Positions 1-11,133 of a stretch of DNA of 64,000 nucleotides are shown piece by piece. The stretch is taken from assembly GCA_029255685.2 (NCBI GenBank), contig CM055316.2:69765237-69829236 (forward strand), read 5' to 3'. The position numbers and the translations under genes are program-made. Positions within the stretch are counted from its first letter, which is position 1. Each line of letters opens with the position of its first letter. The notes below the pieces were generated by a model. The model was not told where the DNA came from, ran no database searches, and was given only the letters and a program-made list of their open reading frames with translations. This DNA is from Silene conica. Lineage: Eukaryota > Streptophyta > Magnoliopsida > Caryophyllales > Caryophyllaceae.

Positions 1-973
1 ATAACAGTCAACAAACTGGTCAGCATCACTAATTCAAAGCTGCTTCTATCAGTTGCCAGCCAGTTCGCCACTGTATTGGACAAACCGTAAGCAGAAGCTT
101 GCTACTACAGGCAATATCATGAAAGAAAACACAAGAAAAATTAATTGCAAGGACAATAACTAGTCCTAGGTGTTTGATAATGGTCTTATTGCTGTTTTTA
201 GCAAACCTAGGTATTGTTATTTGTCTTTTTCATCTCGAGGTTTGTTACTTGCTTGAAATAAAACCCAATTTCCTGAACATGACCTAGAATCCTAATAAGC
301 TGACAAAAACGACTTCCGGCTTTGATGCACCTATAAGCAAGCGGTATTCTACAATCCTGATCCTACAATGATCACTATCTAAATTCTAAACAAGTGTGAT
401 TACTAAATTGATGGTTTTTGCCAAAAACAAACCAGGATGTTGTTTGACATGCGAGAGCAAATATGATTGCTTAAAGCGTTACCCCCAAAAAGAGGACGTT
501 CAGCAGTTAAAAGACAAAGAAGTCCTTAATATGAACAAGGGATCCCGTTCAGACAATGGGAGAAGTAATACCAGATTACCAGGAAGCTAACTAGTTAATT
601 TCAGGGATGTAAAAATAACACCCAATGAAGAAAAAAATGCACGAGAGCTCAGTATTAGGTTTCTTTGAATAGCTACCTCTTATTGCTTGCTAACTAATTT
701 TCGTGCTATATCATGGGTTAAAGGCACCCAGACCACGCACGTCCTTATGATTGCTCCTCAAAAATAGAAATATAGTTGGAGCTACTGTAAGGCAAGCTTT
801 TGCACTTAAATTAGGTGATAGGTAATTTATCAGAGGCTAACAATTGAAGAAGCAACTTTGATCAATGAAATCACAGAGAACAATCCAGTGCGCAACATAT
901 GAATCTAAAATACAACTAACTGGGAGGGCTATGCAAGAGAAAGGAGTGGATTATGACAAAGAAGATAGCTTAC
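1..973 (-). other. Presumed intron of the STELLO-like gene, no coding seen
   Basis: The STELLO-like exon to the right ends at a good splice donor (GTAAGC on the minus strand, starting at 973), so this stretch should be the start of its first intron. I looked for the C-terminal third of the STELLO family in minus-strand frames and saw nothing convincing, so the next exon probably lies beyond the left edge. The open frame at 396-590 on the plus strand has no recognisable features. A short inverted repeat around CCTAGG near 165-215 is the only structure noticed. Confidence 0.5.
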
Positions 974-2673
974 TTATATGCATAATCCAACTGGCCTTGA
1001 TCAACGACTAACTCTACGTTCTTTTGCGATGAAAGAATGATCACGGTTTTAAAGATCCGGCCGTAAAGCAATCTCCATTCCAAGGCAGTGCGCTCGACAG
1101 GACCACTGCAAAACATAACTAGTACAACATTTCCAAAGGCCTTCCTCCAATGGATCAAGTTCCCTATTTCATAGTTGACACTACTCGTCTCTACAACCCC
1201 GAGATGAATGGATGGCAACTTTCGAGGAACAAACTCTTTCCGATCCCCATGACCAATTGTAGCTCGAAGCCGATCAAATTCCAAGGACATTAGTCTAGGC
1301 TGCTGATACCCAACAGCAAGTAAGTCCTGGAGCCAAGCTGCAGTAAATTTCACATCCTTATCAGTCCAAAATCTTTCCTCTGCCATAACATAACTCAATT
1401 CCAAAATCTTTTCAAACAGCTTATTCTTATGTGATCTCCATGAAACCAAGAACTTAATAAGACGACCCACGTTCACATGAAGATCTTTCTCTTCTGAAAA
1501 AGGGTACGCTTCGACTTTATCATGTCTATGAACTGTGGGAGGATAAACAACCACATACCCACCAATCTCCCACAACAGCCTCTGTGCCCAATAACCTCTC
1601 AACACATCAGACGCCATGGTACTAACAGAAACAGGAAGCATCAAACCCCAAAAGGCCGAAGTATGAAACAATGTATTAAAAGAATTCACAGGCACCATCA
1701 TACCCTGTGGCAGCGCAACCTTAGGGGCCTTCTCATCAAATCTAACATCATACGCTTCCAACCCCGCTTTCCTAGTAAAATAAAAAACCGAATCCACATC
1801 AGGAAGACCATTAGAGATCCCCTGCTGAATAAACTGTTTCCCACCAAACACCTCAGTATAAAACTCCTCATGACCAATCTCACCCACATTCTCAAGAGGC
1901 AACCCCCTCGGCCACACAGACCGCTGTCCAAAATGAATATACGGGTTAACAACAGTCCGATTCGGATTCTCATGACTATACTGCAATATAATCTCTTGCC
2001 TAGCTTTCTCCCCAATCAATTCCACATCAAAATGTTTCCCTAACTCCCCATCAATCACATCACCTCTATTATCAGCATCAAATATCTTAGTACCACCATG
2101 TTGAATAGCAAACAAATACCCAACACTTTTCCTAACATAAGAATCATAAGGCAGGTAATCCAAAACCCGAAAACCCAAATTAGATTGCATCTCTAGTGAC
2201 AAAAAGATTGCACCTTTAAGGTTCCAATCACTAGGAGTCCTAGAATTCCCTACTGCAAGGACCTGCCAACCCTTGATCTTAACCAAACCCTTCAAAGAAT
2301 CAGTCGGATAACCCGAAACAGACACAATTATCCATTTATCAGTCCTAAAACTCGAATACGGAGTCGTTTTATCCTTAATGCGAACAATAGAATTCCAATC
2401 AATTTTTGGGTAGTGGATTGCCTCAATTTCCTGAGTTTTGGACTCAAAACAAAGAAGAGCAGCAGAATCACCAACATTTCTTAAAAAGAAAAGGGCAGCT
2501 ACTGTACCAAGTACTACTAAAATTGTGACAATTTTGTACAGATTATCAGATATCCATGTAGTGAAATCAAGACCATTTGATTCAGAAAAACGATTAGGAG
2601 GGTAATTTGGTGAATTTCTGACCTGGGTTTTGGTTGATTTTGGTGGGTATGATGATGGATCTTGAACCAACAT
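974..2673 (-). CDS. STL: STELLO-type Golgi protein (putative glycosyltransferase), first coding exon, partial gene
   Basis: This exon encodes the first 566 residues of a STELLO protein (DUF288 family). In Arabidopsis, STELLO1 and STELLO2 are Golgi membrane proteins that bind cellulose synthases and are needed for normal assembly and delivery of cellulose synthase complexes. Visible here are a short cytosolic N-terminus starting MLVQDPSS, one transmembrane segment at about residues 46-67 (type II topology), and a long lumenal domain with the family-like stretch GKHFDVELIGEKARQE near residue 215. The start is supported by the family N-terminus MLVQD. The open frame runs through into TAA only because it crosses a splice donor at 973, so the true exon ends at 974 with two bases carried over. 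Family members are about 770 residues, so roughly the last 200 are outside the window. The frame is intact and the gene looks functional. Confidence 0.9.
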
Positions 2674-4486
2674 TTTAATTTTACAAATTGCTTTTTTACA
2701 AAACTAAATTGAAAATAAGTTGACTGTTTTTAGAGTGTGAAGAAATAGAGAAATAGTATAAGAAGTTGCCGACAATATAGAACTTGAAAAACAAGATTGC
2801 ATTAGTGTGACAGACAACTGACAAAGAAGGGGAAAAAAGTAGAGTAGAGTGAATGAATAGTTTGGGTTTGGTGGGTAGAAGAGCTGTCGTCTTCTATGGT
2901 AGTTTGAAGAATGCTTTCTTTCTCTTTAATTTTGGTTCTGTGATCTGCAGAAAAATAATATTGTTATATGGGATTAATCATGTGCGTTAGTTGTGATGGA
3001 TTAATGGTTGATGGAGAATTGTAGATTAATGGTTGATGCTACAGACTGATTTACAGGTGGTAGATTGACATTTTTATTTTTACTGATATGTTAATTGCTC
3101 ATTTTGTGCTTATATAGATTTGTAAAATTGAGTTGGATCTACTATTGGAATATCTTTAGTCAAGTTGTTCATCATGGACTATCAACCAATAAGTAATTTT
3201 GGTTCATGTGAGATTTCGCTATGATATTGTAGACACTCGGTATCCGCGGGTTTTTAAAAAGCGTCGTATGATGATCAGACTACAACATGTTTTTAATACG
3301 GTGGCCTAGAGTTGATAATTAGTTGAACGGTTTTTGGCGAAACTCGGGAAATCTTTTCAATGTGTAAGATGTATTATGTACGTCGCAAGCGTTGAAATAA
3401 CCCTAATTAGAGTTAAAACCGACCCAGGTCCAAAATTGACTCCAAAATCTGAAAATCGAGTCAAGAATGCAAAACATCATCAAAAATATCATAAAAACCC
3501 TAGTCATGAATGCAATATATCTTCAAAAACACCACTAAAATGCAAATATCCTTAAAACACCCTCTATTTAGATACCTCTAAGTCACATTATATGGTATGC
3601 GAGTATCCACCCTTCTTTTGTCCTTTTGCATTATAGACTCGAGACACTCGACTTCCTAAGTCAAAATCTCGGCATGTGAATTACACCTACATATTTAATT
3701 TCACAAGTCTTATACATATTGTTTGGTATTGTTGACGTACACTAAACAACTTGTACGACCATTTGACCCGTACACTTGACATAAAAACTAAAAGAACATT
3801 CTTTCTTATAAGTTTGATTTTTACAACCGTGTTTTGCCTTACAAAAAAGTTCTTTCTCGATTTCTCTTTAGCATGTAACATGTAAGTTTGAGGGCGTAAT
3901 AATCCTTATCCTTTATTACTTTTTATCATTTTTGCAATATAATCTACGTAAATGAAACATAATATGATCTCAAATGAATAGAGAACGAGACGAGCTTCGA
4001 TTTCTCCCACCAACAGAGGCCTGATTCTCTCACAAATAGGCTCCCGCCTCATCCAAGGGTTGTGAGAAGCCATCGCACCTTAATCATCCCTCTTTATGTG
4101 ATAAAGTTACCCATGTTTGTCGTGGTTCCTTTCTTTTACTTTTTTTTTTACTTTAGCTTTGATTATGATTAATATCCTTAATCCTACTTAAATTGGTTCA
4201 TACAATTAAACATCATTCAAAAATAATAATTTGATTTCATTTGATCGATCTAACTATTATTCATATATTATATAATTAACTTATATTCACTTAATCTATT
4301 AAGTAAACACCTCATCCCCTTAATCAACATAAAATTAATAATAGTCTCTATAACCATCTACATGACATCATAATCACTTAGAAGACATAGACTTGCATAC
4401 ATACGTATTATTTTATTTGTTTCAAGCATTCGTCCATATTATTACCTAATCTCTTTTTTTAGAAACGCCGCAAACAACCCAAAAAG
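2674..4486. other. Upstream region of STELLO gene and AT-rich intergenic DNA
   Basis: The first few hundred bases should hold the STELLO promoter and 5' UTR, read leftwards; I could not place a convincing TATA box. From about 3229 the sequence (TGTAGACACTCGG...) reads like a decayed LTR fragment with several near-stop-free stretches but no retroelement protein. The open frame at 3334-3555 looks like a by-product. The remainder is AT-rich and featureless. Confidence 0.4.
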
Positions 4487-4491
4487 GTTGG

Positions 4492-4662
4492 TATGAAATG
4501 TATAGTGTAAATAAATACTTAAGTCCAAGCCCATATGTTTAGTCTTGACTAGGGTTTTTACTTGTATTGTATATATAGGAGAGTTGTATGTCTTTTGTTT
4601 TTTGATCAATAAGAATCTGGCGGCTGTAACATTCCCACCTTCTTGGCTTCCACATTTTATCA
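4492..4662 (+). repeat. 5' LTR of copia element 1
   Basis: It is a near-identical match to 10959-11128. It contains a TATA-like TATATATAGGAG stretch near 4570 and a CAATAAG motif near 4605 that could serve as a polyadenylation-type signal. It ends in TTTTATCA directly against the primer-binding site. Confidence 0.92.
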
Positions 4663-4677
4663 TGGTATCAGAGAAGG
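4663..4677 (+). other. Primer-binding site (initiator tRNA-Met) of copia element 1
   Basis: TGGTATCAGAGAAGG follows the LTR without a gap. TGGTATCAGAG is complementary to the 3' end of plant initiator tRNA-Met, the usual copia primer. Confidence 0.9.
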
Positions 4678-4702
4678 TTCTGAATCCCAAAAAACTCTCT
4701 TC

Positions 4703-7489
4703 ATGACTAAAACCGACGACGAGGTGATAGTTAAAAACTCACAGAAAATGACCACAATCCCTTCAACCTCACCATTGTTTCTTCACCCGTCGGAAAGTCC
4801 GAGTTTGAAACTGACTCAAACAATATTTAATGGAGAAAACTATGACCTATGGGCCGACGCGGTTCGTAATGGACTTGATGCAAAGAAAAAACTCGGATTT
4901 GTTGATGGCACAGTCGCGAAACCGGTTGGTACGGAAACAGATTCGATAGAAATTGTGGCATGGCGTCAATGTAATGCCATGGTTAAGGCTTGGTTGAGAA
5001 ACGTCATCGACGAGAAGCTACATCCAAGCATTGCTTTTTCCGGAACGGTTCGCGAAATATGGAAGGAACTACAAGAACGATATGCAGCCGGCAACGCTCC
5101 ACGCGTTCACCAACTCAAAACAGAGTTGACCGAGTGCAAGCAAGGAACCAGGTCTGTTGTGGATTATTACACCAATCTCAAATCTATTTGGGATGAATTA
5201 GCCAACTACAGCCACATACCCGATTGCACTTGCGGCGCCGGAGTAGCGTTAGCCAAGGAAAGAGAAGACGAGAAAGTCCACCAATTCATCATAGGCCTCA
5301 ATACCAGTCTTTGTGATCATGTCCGATCCAACCTACTAATGGAGGATACTCTTACCTCATTGAGTCGGGCATACGCTGTCGTTTTGCGAGAAGAGCGACA
5401 CAAAGCGGTTACTCGCACGCGAGAAGCCTCCGTAGATATGGCTATGGCGACCAGAACAGGTGCTTGACCGGGGCTCGACAACAATTCTACTGATGACAAG
5501 AAACCGTATGAACCACCACGATGCACGCATTGCAATAAATGGTACCACACAGTAGAGGATTGCTGGGAACGGCTCGGAATCAATGGAAGGGGACGCGGCC
5601 GTGGCAAAAGAGGAGGACGCGGTGGTAATCGTGGTGGAAGACATTCTGCCAATGCTGCGACTACAGTTGAACCGGACTCAGGAAAACAGGAACTCACTGA
5701 TACAGAGATAGAGCAATTGCGACTCTTGCTTGGCAGCAAGGTCGAAGGTACCGATAAATTGATAGGTAATCATCTTAATTTACGTGAGTGGATGCTAGAC
5801 AGTGGTTGCTCCCACCATATGACAGGTAGTCGCGGATTGCTCACTGATATGTAGGAAGGAGATTCGACTGTAGTCGGGCTCCCAGATGGGTCTACCATAG
5901 TGGCCAGTAAACGTGGAAAAACCGTGTTGAATAACAAATTTGTCCTCCGGGATGTGTTGTTTGTACCTTCGTTAACGTGCAATCTAATTTCGATACAACA
6001 GCTCATCCGTGAGAATGATTGTTTTGTGACATTTAATTCTGATTTTTGTTTAATACATGACCAATCTACGAAGACGGAGATTGGACGGGATGAGCACATA
6101 GACGGAGTGTACTACATGACGCGGGTAGACAATGTGGTCAACTCGACATAAGAGAATAAAGGACGGGTATGGCATCGTCGCTTAGGTCACCCCTCCAAGA
6201 ACATTTTGCCTTTATTACGTGATTTAGTTGGAACAAATTTGTCATTTGATGACCTTACTGTGTGTGACCTATGTTGTCGGGCAAAACAAACCCGTTCCCG
6301 TTTTCAACTTAATCATAAACGTCATGCTATTCTTTTTAATTTGATTCACTGTGACATTTGGGGACCGTATGCCACAACTAGTTTGTCCGGAGCACACTAT
6401 TTTCTGACTATTGTTGATGACCACAGTCGTAGTGTTTGGGTCCATCTCATGAAAGACCGTGGAGAGGTTTTCAATTTACTTAAAATTTTCATTAAAATGG
6501 TGAATACTCAATTTGGCAAACAAGTTCGCATCGTTCAGAGTGATAATGGCACTGAATTCCTTTCGGGACCATTAAAACAATATTATAATGATAATGACAT
6601 CCTTTTTCAAACCAGCACTGTTGACACCCCTCAACAGAATGGGAGGGTAGAACAAAAACACAGGCACATTTTGGAAAAAGCTCGAGCCCTTCATTTCCAA
6701 GCCAGTTTACCCATTGAGTTTTGGGGAGAATGCGTCTTAACGGCAGCCTATTTAATTAATCGGACACCCACCCCCCTTTTGAATGGAAAAACACCTTACG
6801 AATTAGTTCATGGTCATCCACCAAATTTAGACAACTTACGTGTTTTGGGTTGCTTAGGATATGCCCACAATAAACAACGACCGAAAGATAAATTTAAAGA
6901 GAGAGGAATTCGTTGTGTGTTCATGGGATATCCGAAACATCAAAAGGGTTGGAGGGTTCTTAATTTAAGGACCAAGAAAATCTTTGTATCACGTGATGTA
7001 AAATTTTTCGAAAACGTGTTCCCATATGAGAGTATGGCTCCACCCACAAATAGCCTGACCACCACGGACCTTTGTTTTTCTGATGATGATCAGACGCGAT
7101 GGACCGATGTAAAGCCACCCACAATTACACACACTCCCACGCATGATAATGTTACGAGACCCCATACCGAAAGTGAGAGAGGAGGTGTTCTAGTTGGGGC
7201 TGGTTCAGATCACCAGGATCTCCTCAATCAGGGGGGAGTCATGGTGATAGCGGCATTACTGTCGACGAGGTGAATAATGTACCAAGAACAGAGTGTGAGG
7301 GGGAGAATGGAACGAGAACATAGTGTCAGAGGGAGAGTCGCGGTGAGGAAAAACTGGGTAGAGGAGAAAGGCAGAAGTTCGAACCCGCATGGCGAAAGGA
7401 CTATGTATGCAAATCTACCCGTGTTATACCAACAAGCGTCGCTCACTCGTCCCTAGCTCCGTCTTCAACGAAAGGTACTCATTATCCAA
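4703..7489 (+). pseudogene. Gag, protease and integrase remnant of copia element 1
   Basis: One reading frame starting at ATG 4703 encodes a copia Gag (motif TIFNGENYDLWADAV), a CX2CX4HX4C zinc knuckle at about 5522-5563, a protease with DSGCSHHMTG near 5800, the GAG-pre-integrase motif WHRRLGH near 6171, and an integrase core with D (HCDIWGPY), D (SDNGTEF) and E in the region PQQNGRVEQKH. The frame is broken by TGA at 5465, TAG at 5852, TAA at 6149 and TGA at 7271, with a frameshift before about 7365, after which the C-terminal integrase tail can be followed in another frame up to the insertion. It cannot make a functional polyprotein. Several stops are consistent with C-to-T transitions, as expected for a methylated, silenced copy. 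Confidence 0.9.
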
Positions 7490-8186
7490 TGTAACAACCC
7501 GGATTATAAAATAAAGGAAAAACATAGTATAAATGAATATCAGAGTGTAACTCAATGATAACTGGGTTAAGGTGGCGGAAACACCTTACCCAAATCCGGA
7601 TCGATACTCAAATCGAAAACCAAACTAATACATTATTCAAAGGTTCTTAAAAAATTTAAAGCAAAGGTCATAAACAATTTATTAAGCTCGCTTCGCACAT
7701 TCCCCAAGCAAGCATCAACCAAACAGCAACAACCTGAACAACCTGAGAAGGGGGTCGACAATCAGTCGGGAGTAACTAGATGCTCTCCCAGTCATGTTTA
7801 CAACAATTGAATGTAACCAACAATAAAAAACAATTGAAATGTAAAACAAGTAAACATGCGAGATCATCTATACTCATGAACGCCCAATCAAACTTACCAT
7901 CATTTGAAGACATGCTACAACGATCATATGAGGATATAAGACGTCATGAAATGCATGCAAACTTACCATACCGTGATATTCTTGACACTATGTGAATGAA
8001 ACCATACGAACCTAAACCACATACGACCACTAGACCACGACACTTACTAAACCGGAAGTGACCCACGATCCACAATAATCGAAGACACAAAGCTAGCATT
8101 AAAGCATAGCAAATATGGTGATACACGATCCACAGCAACAGAAGGCACAAAGCTATCATCAAAGCATAGCGAATAGAGCGAACGTC

Positions 8187-8425
8187 GTTAGAGCGTATAA
8201 CGCACTGCCTCTAACTGCTAGAGCGTATAACGCACTGCCTCTAGCTGATGGAGCGTATAACGCACTGCCTCCATCGGTGTGGAGCGTATAACGCACTGCC
8301 TCCAAGGTACTATGTATAGCGTATAACCACTGCCTATATGTCTAAGACCTGGCCAGACTCTCGGTGCAATAAATGTACACCGAACGACACTCGGGGAACA
8401 GAGCGTATAACGCACTGCCTCTGTT
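8187..8425. repeat. Array of six hairpins with constant loop and differing stems
   Basis: Six units share the core CGTATAACGCACTGC (the fifth lacks one base). Each is flanked by its own inverted repeat: 8187-8215 (arm GTTAGAG), 8217-8245 (GCTAGAG), 8247-8275 (GATGGAG), 8280-8304 (TGGAG), 8315-8338 (TATAG) and 8397-8425 (AACAGAG). In every unit the right arm is the exact reverse complement of the left arm although the arms differ between units. The last unit is also bordered by GGGG and a C-run that could extend the stem. Confidence 0.9.
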
Positions 8426-8713
8426 ACCCCCCCCCCCCCGAACATAGACCATACACCAGACCCCGAAGGGTTGCTCTGTTCATTCCGATAGTATACAAAC
8501 GATACTATCGTCATCTATTCAAACCAGCAGACAACAATGCACAGTATAACTGACTGTACTAACATGCGTGAATAACATCACGACTCAACTCAGTAGAACA
8601 TCATAACAGACTGTCCTAATATCAAATGCATAGAAGTATCCAACGACATATGCAAACACAATATTATACAATCACTGAACACAACTCAACATGTGAATCA
8701 GGTATAAACAACC

Positions 8714-9028
8714 AAAGTTATAGTAACTTTAACTATAACATAAGTAATGGATGCGAGGTTATACCAACCTCGACTATAACTTTCACATATGGCTTGAGGT
8801 TATGGTAACCTTAGCCAAACCTTGACACGAACCTAAAGTTATACTAGCACTAACCATAACCTTGAGTCATACCCCAGGTTTATATTAGTCTCAGCTATAA
8901 CTTTAACTCGTAGTTCAAAGTTATATTAACTTCAGCTATAACTTTGAGTCGTACTCAAGGTTGTACTAGTTCAGCTATAACCTCGAATCATATTTTCAAG
9001 GTTACACATACTTCAACTATAACCTTGA
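8714..9028. repeat. Array of about eight TATAAC-type dyads, period near 40 bp
   Basis: Units follow the pattern AAGGTTATA, about 10 bases, TATAACCTT, then a spacer like GAGTCGTACT. The clearest are 8915-8947 with an 11-bp perfect stem (TCAAAGTTATA with TATAACTTTGA) and 8996-9028 with a 9-bp perfect stem (TCAAGGTTA with TAACCTTGA). Other units carry mismatches. The middle often reads like ACTTCAGC. Confidence 0.8.
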
Positions 9029-9463
9029 GCAACGCTCTTGGCCATTAGCCTTGTCGCCATCTAGGGTTTCTCGCGAAACCTAGTTGCACACGACACCCAT
9101 AACGACTTATTAACATATTATAGTCCACAATTACGATAATAAAGCATACATAAATATATTGAGCACAATTAATTCATGACAATAAATAATCAAACATGTA
9201 CCAATCTACAAACAATCATTAAATCATATTAATTACATCAATTGGCATAAACACAATTAAAAGAGAAACACCTAGTTACCTTTTTAGCAAATAAATCTAG
9301 AGCTCGTCGTCAACAACGTAGACGTCTTCTCCAGGTGAAATCTCCACGCCTTTAGTATTTATCACACGTGCCAAAAGAGAGAACGAATCTAATAAATATA
9401 CTAATTATATATATTAAAAATAAAACGCTTAAAACATGAGACTTACGACGAGGAAAGATAGAT

Positions 9464-10951
9464 CCAATGGGAAAGGAGATAACAACTCTCGAAAATAATC
9501 GGACATGGGAAATTGTTGATTTACCACCGGGAAAAAAACCCATTGGTTGCAAATGGGTTTACAAAATAAAATACAAGGCCGACGGAACGATTGAGCGATA
9601 TAAAGCACGATTAGTAGCTCAAGGTTTCACGCAAATCAAGGGTGTATATTTTCACGAGACTTTTGCACCGGTAGCAAAAATGACGAGTGTCCGAGTGTTG
9701 TTGGCTGTAGCCGTGTCCAAACATTGGAATATAGAGCAACTCGACGTCAATAACGCTTTTCTTCACGGAGATTTAGATGAGGAAGTCTATATGAAATTGC
9801 CTCAAGGTTTCGAATCAACCGGCCCTAAAAAGGTATGTCGTTTACTAAAGTCTTTGTATGGACTTTAACAAGCGTCGAGGAACTGGTTTGCAAAGCTAGC
9901 TGATGCTTTGAAAGGATACGGTTTTGATCAGTCCATGGCGGATTATTCCTTGTTCACTATGCGAAACAGTGAACATTTTCTCGACATTCTTGTTTACGTT
10001 GATGACATGATTATTGTGAGCGATGACAAACAGGCTTGCACTAAACTAAAAGAGTTCTTGAACACAAAATTTGGTATCAAAGATCTCGGGAAACTTAAGT
10101 ACTTTCTGGGAATTGAAGTCGGTCACGGACCGAAAGGGTTGTTTTTAAGTCAACGTAAATATGTCATAGAGATTATTAAAGAAGCAAAGATGGAGGGTGA
10201 GAAACCGGTTGCTGTGCCCATAGCACAAAACCACACTTTGGCACTTGCAGATGGGTATGTTTTAAATGATCCAATGACATACAGACGGTTAGTTGGACGA
10301 TTGGTGTATCTAACCATTACACGTCCCGACTTAACCTATGTGGTGCATACCTTGTCCCAGTTTGTCAACGAGCCGCGAAAAGAGCACTGGGATGCGGCTC
10401 TCCGTGTCATTCGGTATTTAAAAGGAAGTCCGGGAAAGGGGATCGTTATGGGTCGTGACAACAATCTTCAACTATATGGATATTCCGATTCGGATCATGC
10501 ACGTTGTCCGTTGACTAGAAGGTCACTAACCGGTTATTTTGTGAGTCTCGGGAGCACGCCAATTTCGTGGAAAACGAAGAAGCAACACACCGTCGCATTA
10601 TCTTCCGCCGAAGCGGAATACCGCGCCTTGGCCGCTGTTACCAGGGAGCTCATTTGGGTGAAATCCTTCTTACAATCTCTCGGTATACATCAAACCCAGC
10701 CCATGCGTGTGTTATGTGACAATGAGGGCGCTCTTCACATAGCAAGAAATCCAGGTTTTCATGACCGTACAAAACACATTGAAATATATTGTCATTTTGT
10801 TCGCTTACACTTGGTGAACAATAACATAGCCACGGAGCATGTACGGAGTAAAGAACAGATTGCAGACCTTTTCACCAAAGCCCTCGGCAATGAAGCTTTT
10901 GACTATCTACAAGGTAAGTTGGGTCTTCGTCTACCGACTGCGCTAACTTAA
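9464..10951 (+). pseudogene. Reverse transcriptase and RNase H remnant of copia element 1
   Basis: This resumes the copia polyprotein with the RT start motif [20 protein letters not shown], the catalytic segment around [13 protein letters not shown], the YVDD box near 9995, and an RNase H with YSDSDHA, SSAEAEYRAL and CDNEGALHIA. TAA at 9866-9868 interrupts it just after SLYGL, consistent with a CAA-to-TAA change. The terminal TAA at about 10949 is followed at once by the polypurine tract. It is homologous to the RT of the other two copia elements here but clearly a different lineage. Confidence 0.9.
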
Positions 10952-11128
10952 GGGGGAGTATGAAATGTATAGTGTAAATAAATACTTAAGTCCAAGCCCA
11001 TATGTTTAGTCTTGACTAGGGTTTTTACTTGTATTGTATATATAGGAGAGTTGTATGTCTTTTGTTTTTGATCAATAAGAACCTGGCGGCTGTAACATTC
11101 CCACCTTCTTGGCTTCCACATTTTATCA
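10951..11128 (+). repeat. Polypurine tract and 3' LTR of copia element 1
   Basis: AGGGGGAG at 10951-10958 is the plus-strand priming tract. The LTR itself is 10959-11128, matching 4492-4662. The duplication GTTGG follows at 11129-11133. Confidence 0.92.
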
Positions 11129-11133
11129 GTTGG

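Larger units (their letters stand above)
7490..9463 (-). mobile_element. Solo LTR-like insertion inside copia element 1
   Basis: About 1.97 kb separates the integrase tail from the RT start of the host element. The left end reads TGTAACAACCC, the complement of a GGGTTGTTACA end typical of chromovirus (Tekay-like) LTRs, so its sense strand is probably minus. TCCAA flanks both sides (7485-7489 and 9464-9468), fitting a 5-bp target duplication; the match can be stretched to 8 bp (ATCCAATG). The right end is GA instead of CA, so the boundary is less secure. There is no coding content, and two hairpin-forming repeat arrays lie inside (8187-8425 and 8714-9028). The host frame joins in phase across it but lacks about 50 residues normally present, so a deletion also occurred. 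Confidence 0.7.
4492..11128 (+). mobile_element. Ty1/copia LTR retrotransposon 1, degenerate
   Basis: This is a complete but dead element: 171-bp 5' LTR (4492-4662), primer-binding site, gag, protease, integrase, reverse transcriptase, RNase H, polypurine tract and 170-bp 3' LTR (10959-11128). It is flanked by the perfect 5-bp target duplication GTTGG (4487-4491 and 11129-11133). The LTR ends read TATG...TCA, so it begins with TA rather than TG. Short LTRs and the domain order protease-integrase-RT-RNase H suggest an Ale/Retrofit-like lineage (inference). The two LTRs differ by about one substitution and one indel. A second LTR-type sequence (7490-9463) has inserted between integrase and RT. 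Confidence 0.93.

Noticed and set aside
1..960. Second exon of the STELLO-like gene
   Set aside because: No minus-strand frame shows the conserved C-terminal motifs of the family, so I left it as intron.
1522..2043. 173-residue plus-strand open frame
   Set aside because: It is antisense to the STELLO-like exon, and its histidine/arginine/proline-rich composition is typical of a frame shadow.
8187..8425. CRISPR-like array
   Set aside because: The repeat and spacer pattern is superficially similar, but this is plant LTR DNA, units are irregularly spaced, the variable parts are inverted arms rather than spacers, and there are no cas genes.
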